58,292 nucleotides of DNA. It comes from an uncultured Acidimicrobiales bacterium. Lineage in GTDB: Bacteria; Actinomycetota; Acidimicrobiia; Acidimicrobiales; SHLQ01. Below, one piece after another: positions 32,914-41,479 of the stretch; positions within the stretch are counted from its first letter, which is position 1, and every line of letters starts with the position of its first letter. The stretch lies in the NCBI GenBank assembly GCA_938084885.1, contig CALKGG010000053.1:1-58292 (forward strand), in the 5' to 3' direction. Made by a program: the position numbers and the translations under genes. The notes under the pieces are model-generated. The model saw nothing but the letters and a program-made list of their open reading frames with translations. It was not told the DNA's origin and made no database searches.

Positions 32914-34104
32914 TTAGTTGGCGAATCCGACCTGTTCGGTGAGCGCATCGAAACGCGCTTCGAGGTCGAGCTCAGTGGCAAGGTCAAGTGCACCCCACGT
33001 GAACAGTCGGTTGCGAGTCTCGGTGTCGGGAAAGATCAACGGGTTGTCGGCCAGGGTTGCCTCGAAGCCGCCGAGCGACCGGAGGGCGTCTTGTGTGCCG
33101 AGCACCGGGCACACATACAGGTTGAACGCCGAGATCTGCGCGGCGACGGCCGGGTCGTAGGCCCAGTTCATCCACGCTGCGGCACTGCCATAGTTGACGG
33201 CGTTCTTCGGGATGACCATCGTGTCGAACCACGAGATTGCACCCTCGTTGGGAATCACGAACTCGAATTCGGGGGAGTCCAACTGCAAAGCGGCTGCTTG
33301 CCCGGACCATGCCATGGTGGCGTCGAGGTTGCCCGAGGTCAGTTCACCAACGAAGTCATCGAACACGACGCTCCGAAAATGGCCAGCATTTGCCAACTCG
33401 ATGAGGAGAGCAAGACCCGCCGCGGCCGATTCGGGGTCGGGGCGGGCTGGGTCATCACCATTGGCCAGCATGGCGAGCCCGACCGCTTCTCGCATCTCGC
33501 CAATGAGTCCGACTCGGCCTCGCAACGCCGGGTCGAAGAGCTGCTCGACCGATGTGACTGGCTGACCCGTTCGCTCCGGGTTATACGAGATGCCGGTCAT
33601 GCCGCCCTGCCACGGCATTTGGAATCGGGAACCGCGATCGAAGTCGCTGGTCATGAAGCGAGGATCGAGGTTTACATGATTCGGAATGATCTCGAGGGGA
33701 AGGGCCTCGACCCAACCGTTGTCGATCATCCGCCCGGCCAACCATTGGGTGGGCACGATGAGGTCGAAGTTGGGGGTTCCGCCGTTGCGGAGCTGCGGCT
33801 CGATGATGTTCGTGAATCCCGAGACGTTGTCGACGTAGTCCTCTTGGTAGTTGACGGTTGCAAGACCGGTGGACCCAGTGAATAGATCGAGCGCTTCGAG
33901 CGGCAAATACTCCGCCCAGTTGATGATGTTGACCGTGGAGGTGGCCCTCGGCACGCGTTCGGTCGCGGTCGTCGTTGCGGCACACCCAGTAAGGAACGCA
34001 CCAACACCGAGCGCACTCGTCCGGCGGAGAAACGCTCGCCGTGACCGGAGCATTCGATCCGCAGATGGGTGCCCGGTCGGAGAATGAGGAGGAAGCGAAT
34101 GCAC
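32914..34104 (-). CDS. PotD-like (spermidine/putrescine-type) binding lipoprotein
   Basis: A 396-residue ABC-type solute-binding protein. The signal has a twin-arginine-like stretch (SRRAFLRRTS) and the lipobox FLTGC with Cys41 as anchor. The mature part opens VNIINWAEYLPLEALDLF, a PotD/PotF hallmark, followed by DLIVPTQWLAGRM and the late NWAYDPAVAAQIS. These place it in the polyamine-binding branch, not the glutamate-binding GlnH branch. No permease or ATPase gene is nearby, so it is an orphan binding protein. It is encoded 6 bp after the four-TM GlnX-like gene and next to a PknG cluster, so a sensing rather than an uptake role is likely (inference). Confidence 0.88.
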   Translation of the reverse strand: MHSLPPHSPTGHPSADRMLRSRRAFLRRTSALGVGAFLTGCAATTTATERVPRATSTVNIINWAEYLPLEALDLFTGSTGLATVNYQEDYVDNVSGFTNIIEPQLRNGGTPNFDLIVPTQWLAGRMIDNGWVEALPLEIIPNHVNLDPRFMTSDFDRGSRFQMPWQGGMTGISYNPERTGQPVTSVEQLFDPALRGRVGLIGEMREAVGLAMLANGDDPARPDPESAAAGLALLIELANAGHFRSVVFDDFVGELTSGNLDATMAWSGQAAALQLDSPEFEFVIPNEGAISWFDTMVIPKNAVNYGSAAAWMNWAYDPAVAAQISAFNLYVCPVLGTQDALRSLGGFEATLADNPLIFPDTETRNRLFTWGALDLATELDLEARFDALTEQVGFAN

Positions 34105-34110
34105 AGTGAC

Positions 34111-35388
34111 CTAGAAGTACTCGTTGATTCGGGGCCGGTAGCCAAGCCAAGCAGCAACACCGGCGAGGAAGGGCAGGATGAGCGCACCGTAGTTAAGCCA
34201 CTCGAGGCGAGACTCGGCGCTCGTCACCGACGCGTCGAACTGTTCCTGATTGAGTAACAGCAATGCTTCGAGCGACGTGTTGAACCCGTTGAACGTTTGG
34301 TTTCCCTCACCACTCACCTCGGCGCGAGCCTCAGCAAAGTTGCCTTGAAGCACTCGGGCGGAGATCACGCCGCTGGCATCGAGGTAGCGATCCCAACGGG
34401 TCTGTACCTCTACAGCCAACGCACGTTCGCGGTTCGAATCGGCCAGCTCGTTCACGCGGCGAAGCGACTCGTCGATAGCTTCGACCGTGGTTTGGTTCGG
34501 CAGCTCGGCGCGGCTCTCGCGAATGATTGCACCGGTCTCTTGCGTCTTGTACTCAAATGCCGAGGCTTGCAGGCTGGCGCTTGCCGCAATATCGAGCGAG
34601 GCCTCGTTGCTTGCATTATCGAGGTCGGCTTGCCGGCCGATCGTTGCCGCGGCCAGCCAGACGGTCAGCACCACGACGAACACGGTCGACGTGACGAGGC
34701 CGAAGTTGACGAGACGCTTGGTCAACGTGCGGAGACGAACTTGGGCGATGACCAGGAGGATCAGGGTGACGACGAGGAACACCCCAGCCGCAGCCCACAA
34801 GAACCCGCCGGCAAAGATGTCATTTGAGAACTGGTCCTGCGTGCGAGTCGTAATCTCGCTTGCGTTCCGAAGCATCCCGTTGGGTCCGCCGGTGAGATCG
34901 AGCGATTCTTCCAACTCCGGAATGGCCCCATCGAGATCGTTCGCATTTGCAAGGCGTGCCCGCTCGACAACACCGGCATATTCGGTCAGCTGAAGTGCCA
35001 CCTGCTTCAATGCGTTATGGGTTGTCTCGTCGTCACCAATGCCAGCCGAAATATCTTCGATTTGTTGGGGGGCGCGAGCGAGCGCGGACTCGTACAACCG
35101 GCGCTGCGAGACATCTTCGATACCCCCGTCGATGCCTGAAAGGAACACCGCGGTGTTGGCAGCATCGGCTTCGGCAATGCTGGCGACGAGTCCTTGTGTC
35201 GAGATCACGACCGGGCCAGTGCTGTTGACGATGCGGCTACCGCTCGCCGACATGGTCTGGATTGCGAGAAAGCTCAGCAGTGCCGAAATCGCAAGGAACG
35301 TCAGGATCGCCCCTACCCACATATAGAGGACTGTCGGTGTTTTTCGACGTCCCGTTTGGGAGAGTTCCAACTGCGCCACGTTCGTCAT
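34111..35388 (-). CDS. Four-TM sensor-like membrane protein, GlnX-like
   Basis: A 425-residue protein with membrane helices at about 20-44, 193-216, 229-250 and 398-418. This gives two outside domains of about 150 residues, both helical and chemoreceptor-like, each with a helix before and after. The cytoplasmic parts are only the N-terminus, a 12-residue loop (RLRTLTKRLVNF) and a tail (GYRPRINEYF). No kinase, HAMP or signalling domain is present. Position and topology match mycobacterial GlnX, which passes the signal of a binding lipoprotein to PknG. ATG at 35388 is chosen since the frame upstream is antisense to 35434. Head to head with the PknG operon. Confidence 0.75.
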   Translation of the reverse strand: MTNVAQLELSQTGRRKTPTVLYMWVGAILTFLAISALLSFLAIQTMSASGSRIVNSTGPVVISTQGLVASIAEADAANTAVFLSGIDGGIEDVSQRRLYESALARAPQQIEDISAGIGDDETTHNALKQVALQLTEYAGVVERARLANANDLDGAIPELEESLDLTGGPNGMLRNASEITTRTQDQFSNDIFAGGFLWAAAGVFLVVTLILLVIAQVRLRTLTKRLVNFGLVTSTVFVVVLTVWLAAATIGRQADLDNASNEASLDIAASASLQASAFEYKTQETGAIIRESRAELPNQTTVEAIDESLRRVNELADSNRERALAVEVQTRWDRYLDASGVISARVLQGNFAEARAEVSGEGNQTFNGFNTSLEALLLLNQEQFDASVTSAESRLEWLNYGALILPFLAGVAAWLGYRPRINEYF

Positions 35389-35421
35389 CGTAGAAGACAC
35401 AGGTGGTCCGTGCGTGTGTCC

Positions 35422-35427
35422 TACCAT
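35422..35427 (+). promoter_or_regulatory. Putative leaderless -10 element of the PknG operon
   Basis: TACCAT lies with its first T 12 nt before the GTG at 35434, in the 45-bp gap between the GlnX-like gene and this operon. The gap is too small for two independent full promoters, so the two directions may be co-regulated. Confidence 0.45.
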
Positions 35428-35433
35428 CGGGCT

Positions 35434-36660
35434 GTGATCTCCCCCGACGCTGCAACCAAGCTCGAGTACTACAAGAGCGTCTTGGAACAGTGGTCTGCGA
35501 GCTTGTACGAGCTCGATGAACATGCAACATACCGCCTCCTCGCCGCGGGCGATATGTATGGCGTCACCGGCGAGCGTGCGAACCACATCGTTGCGTCTGC
35601 GCCGCTGCTCTGGTCGTGGATGGGGTTGCTTCGCGAGCGGATCGAACTCGTCGACGAGCTGGTGGAAGCAAGCAGCGTCTTCAACAACAAGACCGCCGAG
35701 ATCGATCTGTTGCTTACCGGGAAGAACCTCGTAGTTCGGAGGCTTGGGCTCACGAACGAACTGCTGTCCCACGTGCGTGGCTATCTCGAGAAAGAGGCCG
35801 ACTATGGGGATCTCGACGAGATCGACACGAACTGTGACGGGCTGATCGAACTGTTCCGTGCGGTCTATGACCCGGTGCGAGCTGTTGTGGCGCAAGTCGA
35901 TGCGGTGTGGCGAGATCTCATGCCACGCATCGACGCCGCAACGACGACCCTCGATCGGGCCAAAGCCGTGTCGGGAAGGCTTGACACGATCGTGCCCGAA
36001 GTGGTGATGGCTGCCCAGCGCCTTGAAGCGGTGCGAGCGTCGGTTTCCGACGATCCGTTGAGTTTGTCAGAAAAGGTTGGGCCCGATCTTGACAGGCTCG
36101 TTGCGGCTGCGGCCCGCGCAACCGGCGAACTCGAACAATCCCACGGCACCTTGAGTGATGACTTGGCGAATGCCGATTCGCTACTGGCTGAACTTCGCGT
36201 GCTGCGGGCTCGAGCCGCAGCTGCCTATTCTGAGGCCGAGGCGAAGGTCATTCCCGAGGGCAAGCTCATTCGGGTTCCGTCGACCGCGGTGATCGATGGC
36301 CAAAATGGCCTGTCCCACCAGTCCCGTCGGTTTCGGTCGCTTGAAGAGGGAACGACCGGCTGGAAAGACGCTCGAACGTTGGTGGACGAATGGAAACGCT
36401 CGGCGCATCGCCTTCGGGATCAACTAGAGAAGGCGTTGCGGGCGAATGCGACGCCACTTGCGCAACGTGCAGATATGCGTTCGCTGCTCGGGGCCTACCG
36501 GGTCAAGGCATCGATGATCCCCAACCTGCCCGGTGAAATTGCTGACATTGGCCAGCGAGCACACGACGAGTTGTATACCGCACCGACCAACCTCTCTCGG
36601 GCACGAGAGCTCATGGACCAGTTCGCGTCCGAGCTGAACACCTATGGTGGAGGTTCATGA
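35434..36660 (+). CDS. Helical cytoplasmic protein, first gene of the PknG operon
   Basis: A 408-residue protein without membrane segments or signal. It is nearly all alpha-helix, with coiled-coil-like stretches at about 85-170 and 180-270 (for example ELEQSHGTLSDDLANADSLL). No catalytic motif is visible. ATG of the next gene overlaps its stop (ATGA), so it is translationally coupled to the kinase. By position it may link the membrane sensor to PknG or be a scaffold or substrate (inference). GTG start chosen because of the promoter fit and because the upstream frame is antisense to the GlnX-like gene. Confidence 0.72.
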   Translation: MISPDAATKLEYYKSVLEQWSASLYELDEHATYRLLAAGDMYGVTGERANHIVASAPLLWSWMGLLRERIELVDELVEASSVFNNKTAEIDLLLTGKNLVVRRLGLTNELLSHVRGYLEKEADYGDLDEIDTNCDGLIELFRAVYDPVRAVVAQVDAVWRDLMPRIDAATTTLDRAKAVSGRLDTIVPEVVMAAQRLEAVRASVSDDPLSLSEKVGPDLDRLVAAAARATGELEQSHGTLSDDLANADSLLAELRVLRARAAAAYSEAEAKVIPEGKLIRVPSTAVIDGQNGLSHQSRRFRSLEEGTTGWKDARTLVDEWKRSAHRLRDQLEKALRANATPLAQRADMRSLLGAYRVKASMIPNLPGEIADIGQRAHDELYTAPTNLSRARELMDQFASELNTYGGGS

Positions 36661-39140
36661 GCGCTTGCACTCGTTCCGGCTGCGGTGGATCTATTGCCGC
36701 CGATGGGTATTGCAACACGTGTGGTTACGCGGGCGCGTCGACGTCATCACCGCCCCCGCCGGCAATTCCACCACCGCCTCGGGGTGTCGCTGCCCAGTCG
36801 CCGCCTTCGCTGCATACCGCGGCGCCATCGCCACGATCTACACCGACCGGGAACGGATCGAGCTGTACCGACGCGGGCTGTGGCGGATCGATAGCCGCCG
36901 ACGGATATTGCGATACGTGCGGCTTGCAGCCAACGAGCGAACCGTCGCCGTCATCGCCGTCATCGGTGTCGAACTCGTCGGAGATCGCGTCTGCACAAGC
37001 CACGATCGCTGCACCAATGGCGCCCGAGTCGTCGCGACGGGTCCAGGCGTCGGGCCAGCCAGCGAGTGCGCGCGCACGAACAGCTCGAACCGCATCGACC
37101 CGCACCGAACTTGGAGCGGGTCTGGTGCGGGTGGCGCCAACTGTTGCGGGCGACCCGACCCAGGCGGTCATGAGTGCCGAAGAGATTGCCGAAGTGCTCG
37201 GTGAAAAGCCTGAGGACGAACGGTTCTGCTCGGCTTGCGGCCAAGCTGTTGGTCGAGGCAACGGGAGCGAGCCTGGCCGGATCACCGGATTTTGCGGCAA
37301 CTGCCGAACGAGGTTCAACTTCCACACGAACACGCCGCAACTCAACGCCGGCGATCTCGTCGGTGGCCAGTACCGCATCCTCGGTCCCGTCGCCCACGGT
37401 GGCATGGGCTGGATCTACTTGGGCCAAGACACTGCGGTCTCGAATCGCTGGGTTGTCCTTAAGGGATTGCTGAACGAAGACGACGAAGATGCTGTTGCCT
37501 CGGCGGTGGCAGAACGCCAGTTCCTGGCCCGAATCGAACACGGCAGCATCGTCAACATTTACAACTTTGTGACGTGGGCCGGAGCTGGCTACATCGTCAT
37601 GGAATATGTCGGCGGCGAGTCACTGAACCAGAAGTTGAAGGATCGTCGCCGAAGTAACAACGGGCGACCGAATCCGCTGCCGGTTACCGAAGCCATTGCC
37701 TACGTGCTCGGTATCTTGCCTGCGCTCGGCTACTTGCACGAACAGCACCTCGTGTACAACGACCTAAAACCAGCGAACATCATGGCGGTGGGAGAGAGCG
37801 TCAAGCTCATCGACGTCGGCGGCGTCATGCAGACAAACGATCAGTCGGCCGCCATCTTTGGAACCCAAGGGTTCCAAGCGCCGGAGGTTGCGTCGATGGG
37901 GCCGTCGATCGCCTCGGACCTATTCACCGTGGGACGCACGCTCGCCGTGATGGCGCTCAACTTCGTGTTCCACACCGGCAAGTACCAATACGACCTTCCT
38001 GAGCCATTGGACGAACCGCTCTTTGCCCACTTCGAGTCGCTCTACCGATTCTTGTTGAAAGCCACAGCGGCCCATCCCGATGACCGCTTCCAAGACGCTG
38101 GGGAGATGGCCGAGCAGCTTCTCGGCGTGTTGCGCGAGATCGTTGCGCGAGAGGAGCGGACCGCGAAGCCAATGACCAGTTCGCTCTTTGGCGGCGACCG
38201 GCTCGCGGGGCTTCTCCTCCTCGACGACACCGACAACTTTGCCGACTGGCGGACGCTGCCAGTGCCCAAGGTCGACCCGGCCGATCCAGCAGCAGCGTTC
38301 CTTGGGGACCTTCCCGAGGTCGACCCCGAATCGACGCTCGAACTGATCGTCAGTGGCCTGCTCGAGGGGGCCGTGCTCGACTCGGTTGAGGTTCGCCTTC
38401 GGCGGGCTCGCGAGATGATCGACGCTGGGCAGGACGCCGGACAGATGCTCGAGAGCGTGGTGCATTCGGATCCTTGGAACTGGCGGGTGAGCTGGTATCG
38501 GGCAGTGGCACATCTGCGTGACGCAGATGCGGCGCTCGCAGCCGAAGAGTTTTCTGCGGTGTGGACCGAGCTCCCCGGTGAGTTGTCGCCGAAGTTAGCA
38601 ACGGCGCTCGCAGCAGAATCTGCCGGGGCGTTTCCTCGGGCAGCACAGCTCTATGCCGAAGTCATCGCAGTCGATCCAAGTTATGTGTCTGCCGCATTTG
38701 GTTTGGCCCGTTGTCGAGTCGCTGCAGGTGACCGTCACGGCGCGGTCGAGGCGTACGACGCTGTGCCGACGAGCTCGGCGACCTACACCGACGCGCAGGT
38801 GGCGCTGGCCCGAGTCCTTACTCAGTTCGTCGAGGATGCGCCCCCAACAGCGAAGGATTTAGCAGCCGCGTCGAACACCGTCGATGCTGCCCGCATCGAC
38901 GCAGCCGAACGTGGTCGGTTGGCGATCGAGGTGCTTGAACGTTCCCTGGCAGGTATTCAAACCGGAGCGATCGCCGAAGACGAAAAGACGCAAGTGTTTG
39001 GCTATCCCCTGACCGAAGAGGGCTTGCGGCACAGCTTGGAAGAGGGATATCGGGATATGGCGAAGCTCGTAGCGACCGATCACGAGCGGTTTACCTACGT
39101 CGACAAAGCAAACGCGGTCCGCGTGCCGTCATTCACGTGA
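36657..39140 (+). CDS. pknG: PknG-type serine/threonine kinase with triple zinc site and TPR domain
   Basis: A soluble 827-residue kinase. It begins with two near-identical zinc ribbons (C4, C9, C19, C22 and C70, C75, C85, C88; both contain GCGGSIAADGYC), then a Pro/Ser/Thr-rich linker. A rubredoxin-like site (C191, C194, C213, C216) follows, as in mycobacterial PknG. The kinase core has GPVAHGGMG (glycine loop), Lys269, the PknG-type YND369LKPAN in place of HRD, IDVGG in place of DFG, and the GTQGFQAPE loop. The C-terminal part (about 590-800) is TPR-like. In mycobacteria PknG phosphorylates the FHA protein GarA, which controls 2-oxoglutarate metabolism. The end overlaps the PP2C gene. Confidence 0.9.
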   Translation: MSACTRSGCGGSIAADGYCNTCGYAGASTSSPPPPAIPPPPRGVAAQSPPSLHTAAPSPRSTPTGNGSSCTDAGCGGSIAADGYCDTCGLQPTSEPSPSSPSSVSNSSEIASAQATIAAPMAPESSRRVQASGQPASARARTARTASTRTELGAGLVRVAPTVAGDPTQAVMSAEEIAEVLGEKPEDERFCSACGQAVGRGNGSEPGRITGFCGNCRTRFNFHTNTPQLNAGDLVGGQYRILGPVAHGGMGWIYLGQDTAVSNRWVVLKGLLNEDDEDAVASAVAERQFLARIEHGSIVNIYNFVTWAGAGYIVMEYVGGESLNQKLKDRRRSNNGRPNPLPVTEAIAYVLGILPALGYLHEQHLVYNDLKPANIMAVGESVKLIDVGGVMQTNDQSAAIFGTQGFQAPEVASMGPSIASDLFTVGRTLAVMALNFVFHTGKYQYDLPEPLDEPLFAHFESLYRFLLKATAAHPDDRFQDAGEMAEQLLGVLREIVAREERTAKPMTSSLFGGDRLAGLLLLDDTDNFADWRTLPVPKVDPADPAAAFLGDLPEVDPESTLELIVSGLLEGAVLDSVEVRLRRAREMIDAGQDAGQMLESVVHSDPWNWRVSWYRAVAHLRDADAALAAEEFSAVWTELPGELSPKLATALAAESAGAFPRAAQLYAEVIAVDPSYVSAAFGLARCRVAAGDRHGAVEAYDAVPTSSATYTDAQVALARVLTQFVEDAPPTAKDLAAASNTVDAARIDAAERGRLAIEVLERSLAGIQTGAIAEDEKTQVFGYPLTEEGLRHSLEEGYRDMAKLVATDHERFTYVDKANAVRVPSFT

Positions 39141-40102
39141 CGACGATCGGACCCGAAGGCGCCGGGCAGACATGTCCGGTATGTGCCGAGGTTGGCGCTC
39201 CTGACGCATCGTGGTGTGAGGCGTGCGGAGCAGATTTTGCGGGCCGCCACGGCGCGGTCGATATCGATGGGCCGCCATGCGTCGACTGCGGTGCTGATCA
39301 CGGTGAGATCATGGAGGGGTATTGCAGCATCTGTGGCCGGAAACAACCAGCCGAACGCGACCATCTCGTCATCGTCGACGGTGACACGGCTGCGGTCACC
39401 GACCGCGGGAAACGCCATCACCAAAACGAAGACCACGTCGCGATTGGTAGGGCTGGCGATTCGATTGTCGTCGTCGTGTGCGACGGCGTGTCGACAACCG
39501 ACTTCCCCGAACAAGCATCGCTCGGGGCAGCGACGGCTGCACGAGATGTGCTCGTCGAACGACTCGATGCAGGCTCGACCGATATCGAGGCGGCGCTCGT
39601 CGACGCAATTGCATCAGCGCAAGGTCACGCAGCATTGGTCGAGGCGAAGCCCGGGGGAGAGGGGCCGGCGTCGACCACCATCGTTGCGACAGTGTTGCGC
39701 CCCGAGCCGAGTGATTTGTCGATCATTGGGTCATGGACGGCGTGGTTGGGCGATTCTCGCGCCTACTGGGTGCACGCCGACCCCAATGACGAACTGTCGC
39801 TGGTGGCGACCCAACTCACCGTCGACGATGTCATCGGCCCGAGCATCTCGCGATGGTTGGGCGCCGATGCGGGAGATACCGCTCCGAGCCTCGCTCGGTT
39901 CGAACACGACGCCGGCGGCCGACTTGTCAGCTGTAGCGACGGGTTGTGGAAATACGTGCCCGAGGCCGCCGATCTGGCCGAGCTGATAACCCGTCTCGAC
40001 TCCGAGGCGGGGTCGTCGCTCGATCTGGCCGAAGCCCTCATCTCGTTTTCCAATGCGCAGGGCGGACACGACAACATCACCGTCGCCATTGCACCGACAT
40101 GA
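39137..40102 (+). CDS. PP2C-type protein phosphatase with zinc ribbons
   Basis: A 321-residue metal-dependent Ser/Thr phosphatase. Residues 1-70 hold two zinc ribbons (C13, C16, C27, C30 and C48, C51, C63, C66). The PP2C domain has GKRHHQNEDH, the metal-binding VVVCDGVST (Asp116), WLGDSRAYW, CSDGLWKY and the final GGHDNITVAI. All core metal ligands appear present. It would reverse phosphorylation by the kinase before it; the start codon GTG overlaps the pknG stop by four bases, so levels of the two are linked. Confidence 0.92.
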   Translation: MTTIGPEGAGQTCPVCAEVGAPDASWCEACGADFAGRHGAVDIDGPPCVDCGADHGEIMEGYCSICGRKQPAERDHLVIVDGDTAAVTDRGKRHHQNEDHVAIGRAGDSIVVVVCDGVSTTDFPEQASLGAATAARDVLVERLDAGSTDIEAALVDAIASAQGHAALVEAKPGGEGPASTTIVATVLRPEPSDLSIIGSWTAWLGDSRAYWVHADPNDELSLVATQLTVDDVIGPSISRWLGADAGDTAPSLARFEHDAGGRLVSCSDGLWKYVPEAADLAELITRLDSEAGSSLDLAEALISFSNAQGGHDNITVAIAPT

Positions 40103-40189
40103 CCCACCGCTTCATCGGGCTTCTTCGTCGACCGAAAGAAGCAGAAGTACAGTCCAGTTCAGACCATCTGGCTATTTGAGGAGAGTCCC

Positions 40190-41473
40190 GTGACCCAATT
40201 CAACGCAAGCGTTTTCCAGAACGAGTATCTGCCCGAGGGCGGAAACGTTGTCGACGCGGTCGTGACCGTGACCGCGGTCGAGGGCGGAGACGTCAGTGAA
40301 AAGCACGAACCGATTATCGAGATCATCGCTGTCGATGTGTCGGGTTCGATGAACGAGGATGACGGCGCAAAAATTCGAGCGGCACGGACTGCCACCCAAG
40401 TCGCGATCGAGACCCTCGACGACGGCGTCCTGTTCGCCGTGATTGCTGGCAACCACGAAGCCAAGATGCTGTACCCGCCACACGGCCAGCTCGTCGAGTC
40501 GAGCAAGACGACCCGCGCTGAAGCACAAAAAGCAGCATCACGAATCCACGCCGATGGCGGAACCGCGATCGGCTCGTGGCTTCGCGGCGCTGCCGAACTC
40601 GTGCAAGGACGAACAGACTCGGTTGCACATGTCATCTTGCTGACCGACGGCCGCAACGAGCACGAAGAGCCGTGGGAACTCGATGCGGCGATTGCACAGT
40701 CGGTTGGATTGTTCGAGTGCGATTGTCGTGGCCTTGGAATCAACTGGGAACCGAATGAGCTGCGCAAGATTTCGAATGCGCTTCTTGGGACGACCGACAT
40801 CATTGCGCATCCTTCGGAAATGGAAGCCGAGTTTCGTGCGCTGGCCCAAAAGACCATGGCGAAGCAGGTCACCAATGTTGCACTTCGTCTTTGGACGCCG
40901 AAGGGTTCCACCATCGAGTTCGTGCGCCAGGTATCGCCGTCGGTGGAGGAACTGAGCGACAAGGCGGTTGCCGTCGATGCCTTGTCGAACGACTTTCCGC
41001 TGGGGTCGTGGGCCGATGGCGAAAGCCGCGACTATCACGTCCGTATCCTGATCCCGACGGGGGCTGTTGGCGATGAGCGGCTCGCTGCTCGCGTCATGCT
41101 CGCCGTCAATAATCAGGCCGAACCTGTAGCGCTCGTTCGGGCGGTGTGGACTAACGATGACGCGCTGTCGACACGAATCAATCGCGAGGTGGCGCACTAC
41201 ACCGGTCAGGCCGAGCTCGCTGACGCTATCGCTACTGGGCTCGCTGCTCGACAGTCGGGTAACGAGAAGGAGGCCACGATGAAGCTCGGGCGCGCTGTGC
41301 AGATTGCGCACGAGGCCGGAAACGAAGGCACGGTGCGGCTGTTGCAAAAGGTTGTCGACGTCGAAGACCCAAAGACCGGTACCGTGCGTTTGAAGCGGTC
41401 GGTAGAAGTAGCCGATGAGATGGCGCTCGACGTTCGGTCCACCCGGACTGTCCGGGTGCAGCGGGAGGGCTAG
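40190..41473 (+). CDS. VWA-domain protein of the PknG cluster
   Basis: A 427-residue protein without signal or membrane helix. Residues 1-40 (FQNEYLPEGGNVVDAVVTVTA) form a short beta-rich domain. The VWA domain has a complete MIDAS: DVSGSMNED (Asp49, Ser51, Ser53), the threonine at GGTAIGSWLRG and the aspartate in LLTDGRNEHEE. The C-terminal 200 residues are beta-sheet then helical. VWA proteins with this start are found in similar kinase/phosphatase/FHA clusters of other actinobacteria (from memory, not checked). GTG start with GAGGAG 6 nt upstream. It could be a metal-dependent scaffold for the kinase or its target. Confidence 0.85.
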   Translation: MTQFNASVFQNEYLPEGGNVVDAVVTVTAVEGGDVSEKHEPIIEIIAVDVSGSMNEDDGAKIRAARTATQVAIETLDDGVLFAVIAGNHEAKMLYPPHGQLVESSKTTRAEAQKAASRIHADGGTAIGSWLRGAAELVQGRTDSVAHVILLTDGRNEHEEPWELDAAIAQSVGLFECDCRGLGINWEPNELRKISNALLGTTDIIAHPSEMEAEFRALAQKTMAKQVTNVALRLWTPKGSTIEFVRQVSPSVEELSDKAVAVDALSNDFPLGSWADGESRDYHVRILIPTGAVGDERLAARVMLAVNNQAEPVALVRAVWTNDDALSTRINREVAHYTGQAELADAIATGLAARQSGNEKEATMKLGRAVQIAHEAGNEGTVRLLQKVVDVEDPKTGTVRLKRSVEVADEMALDVRSTRTVRVQREG

Positions 41474-41479
41474 TACACA

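Noticed and set aside
32914..34104. A polyamine ABC importer operon
   Set aside because: Only the binding protein is present; no permease or ATPase gene occurs on either side, so uptake by this locus alone is not supported.
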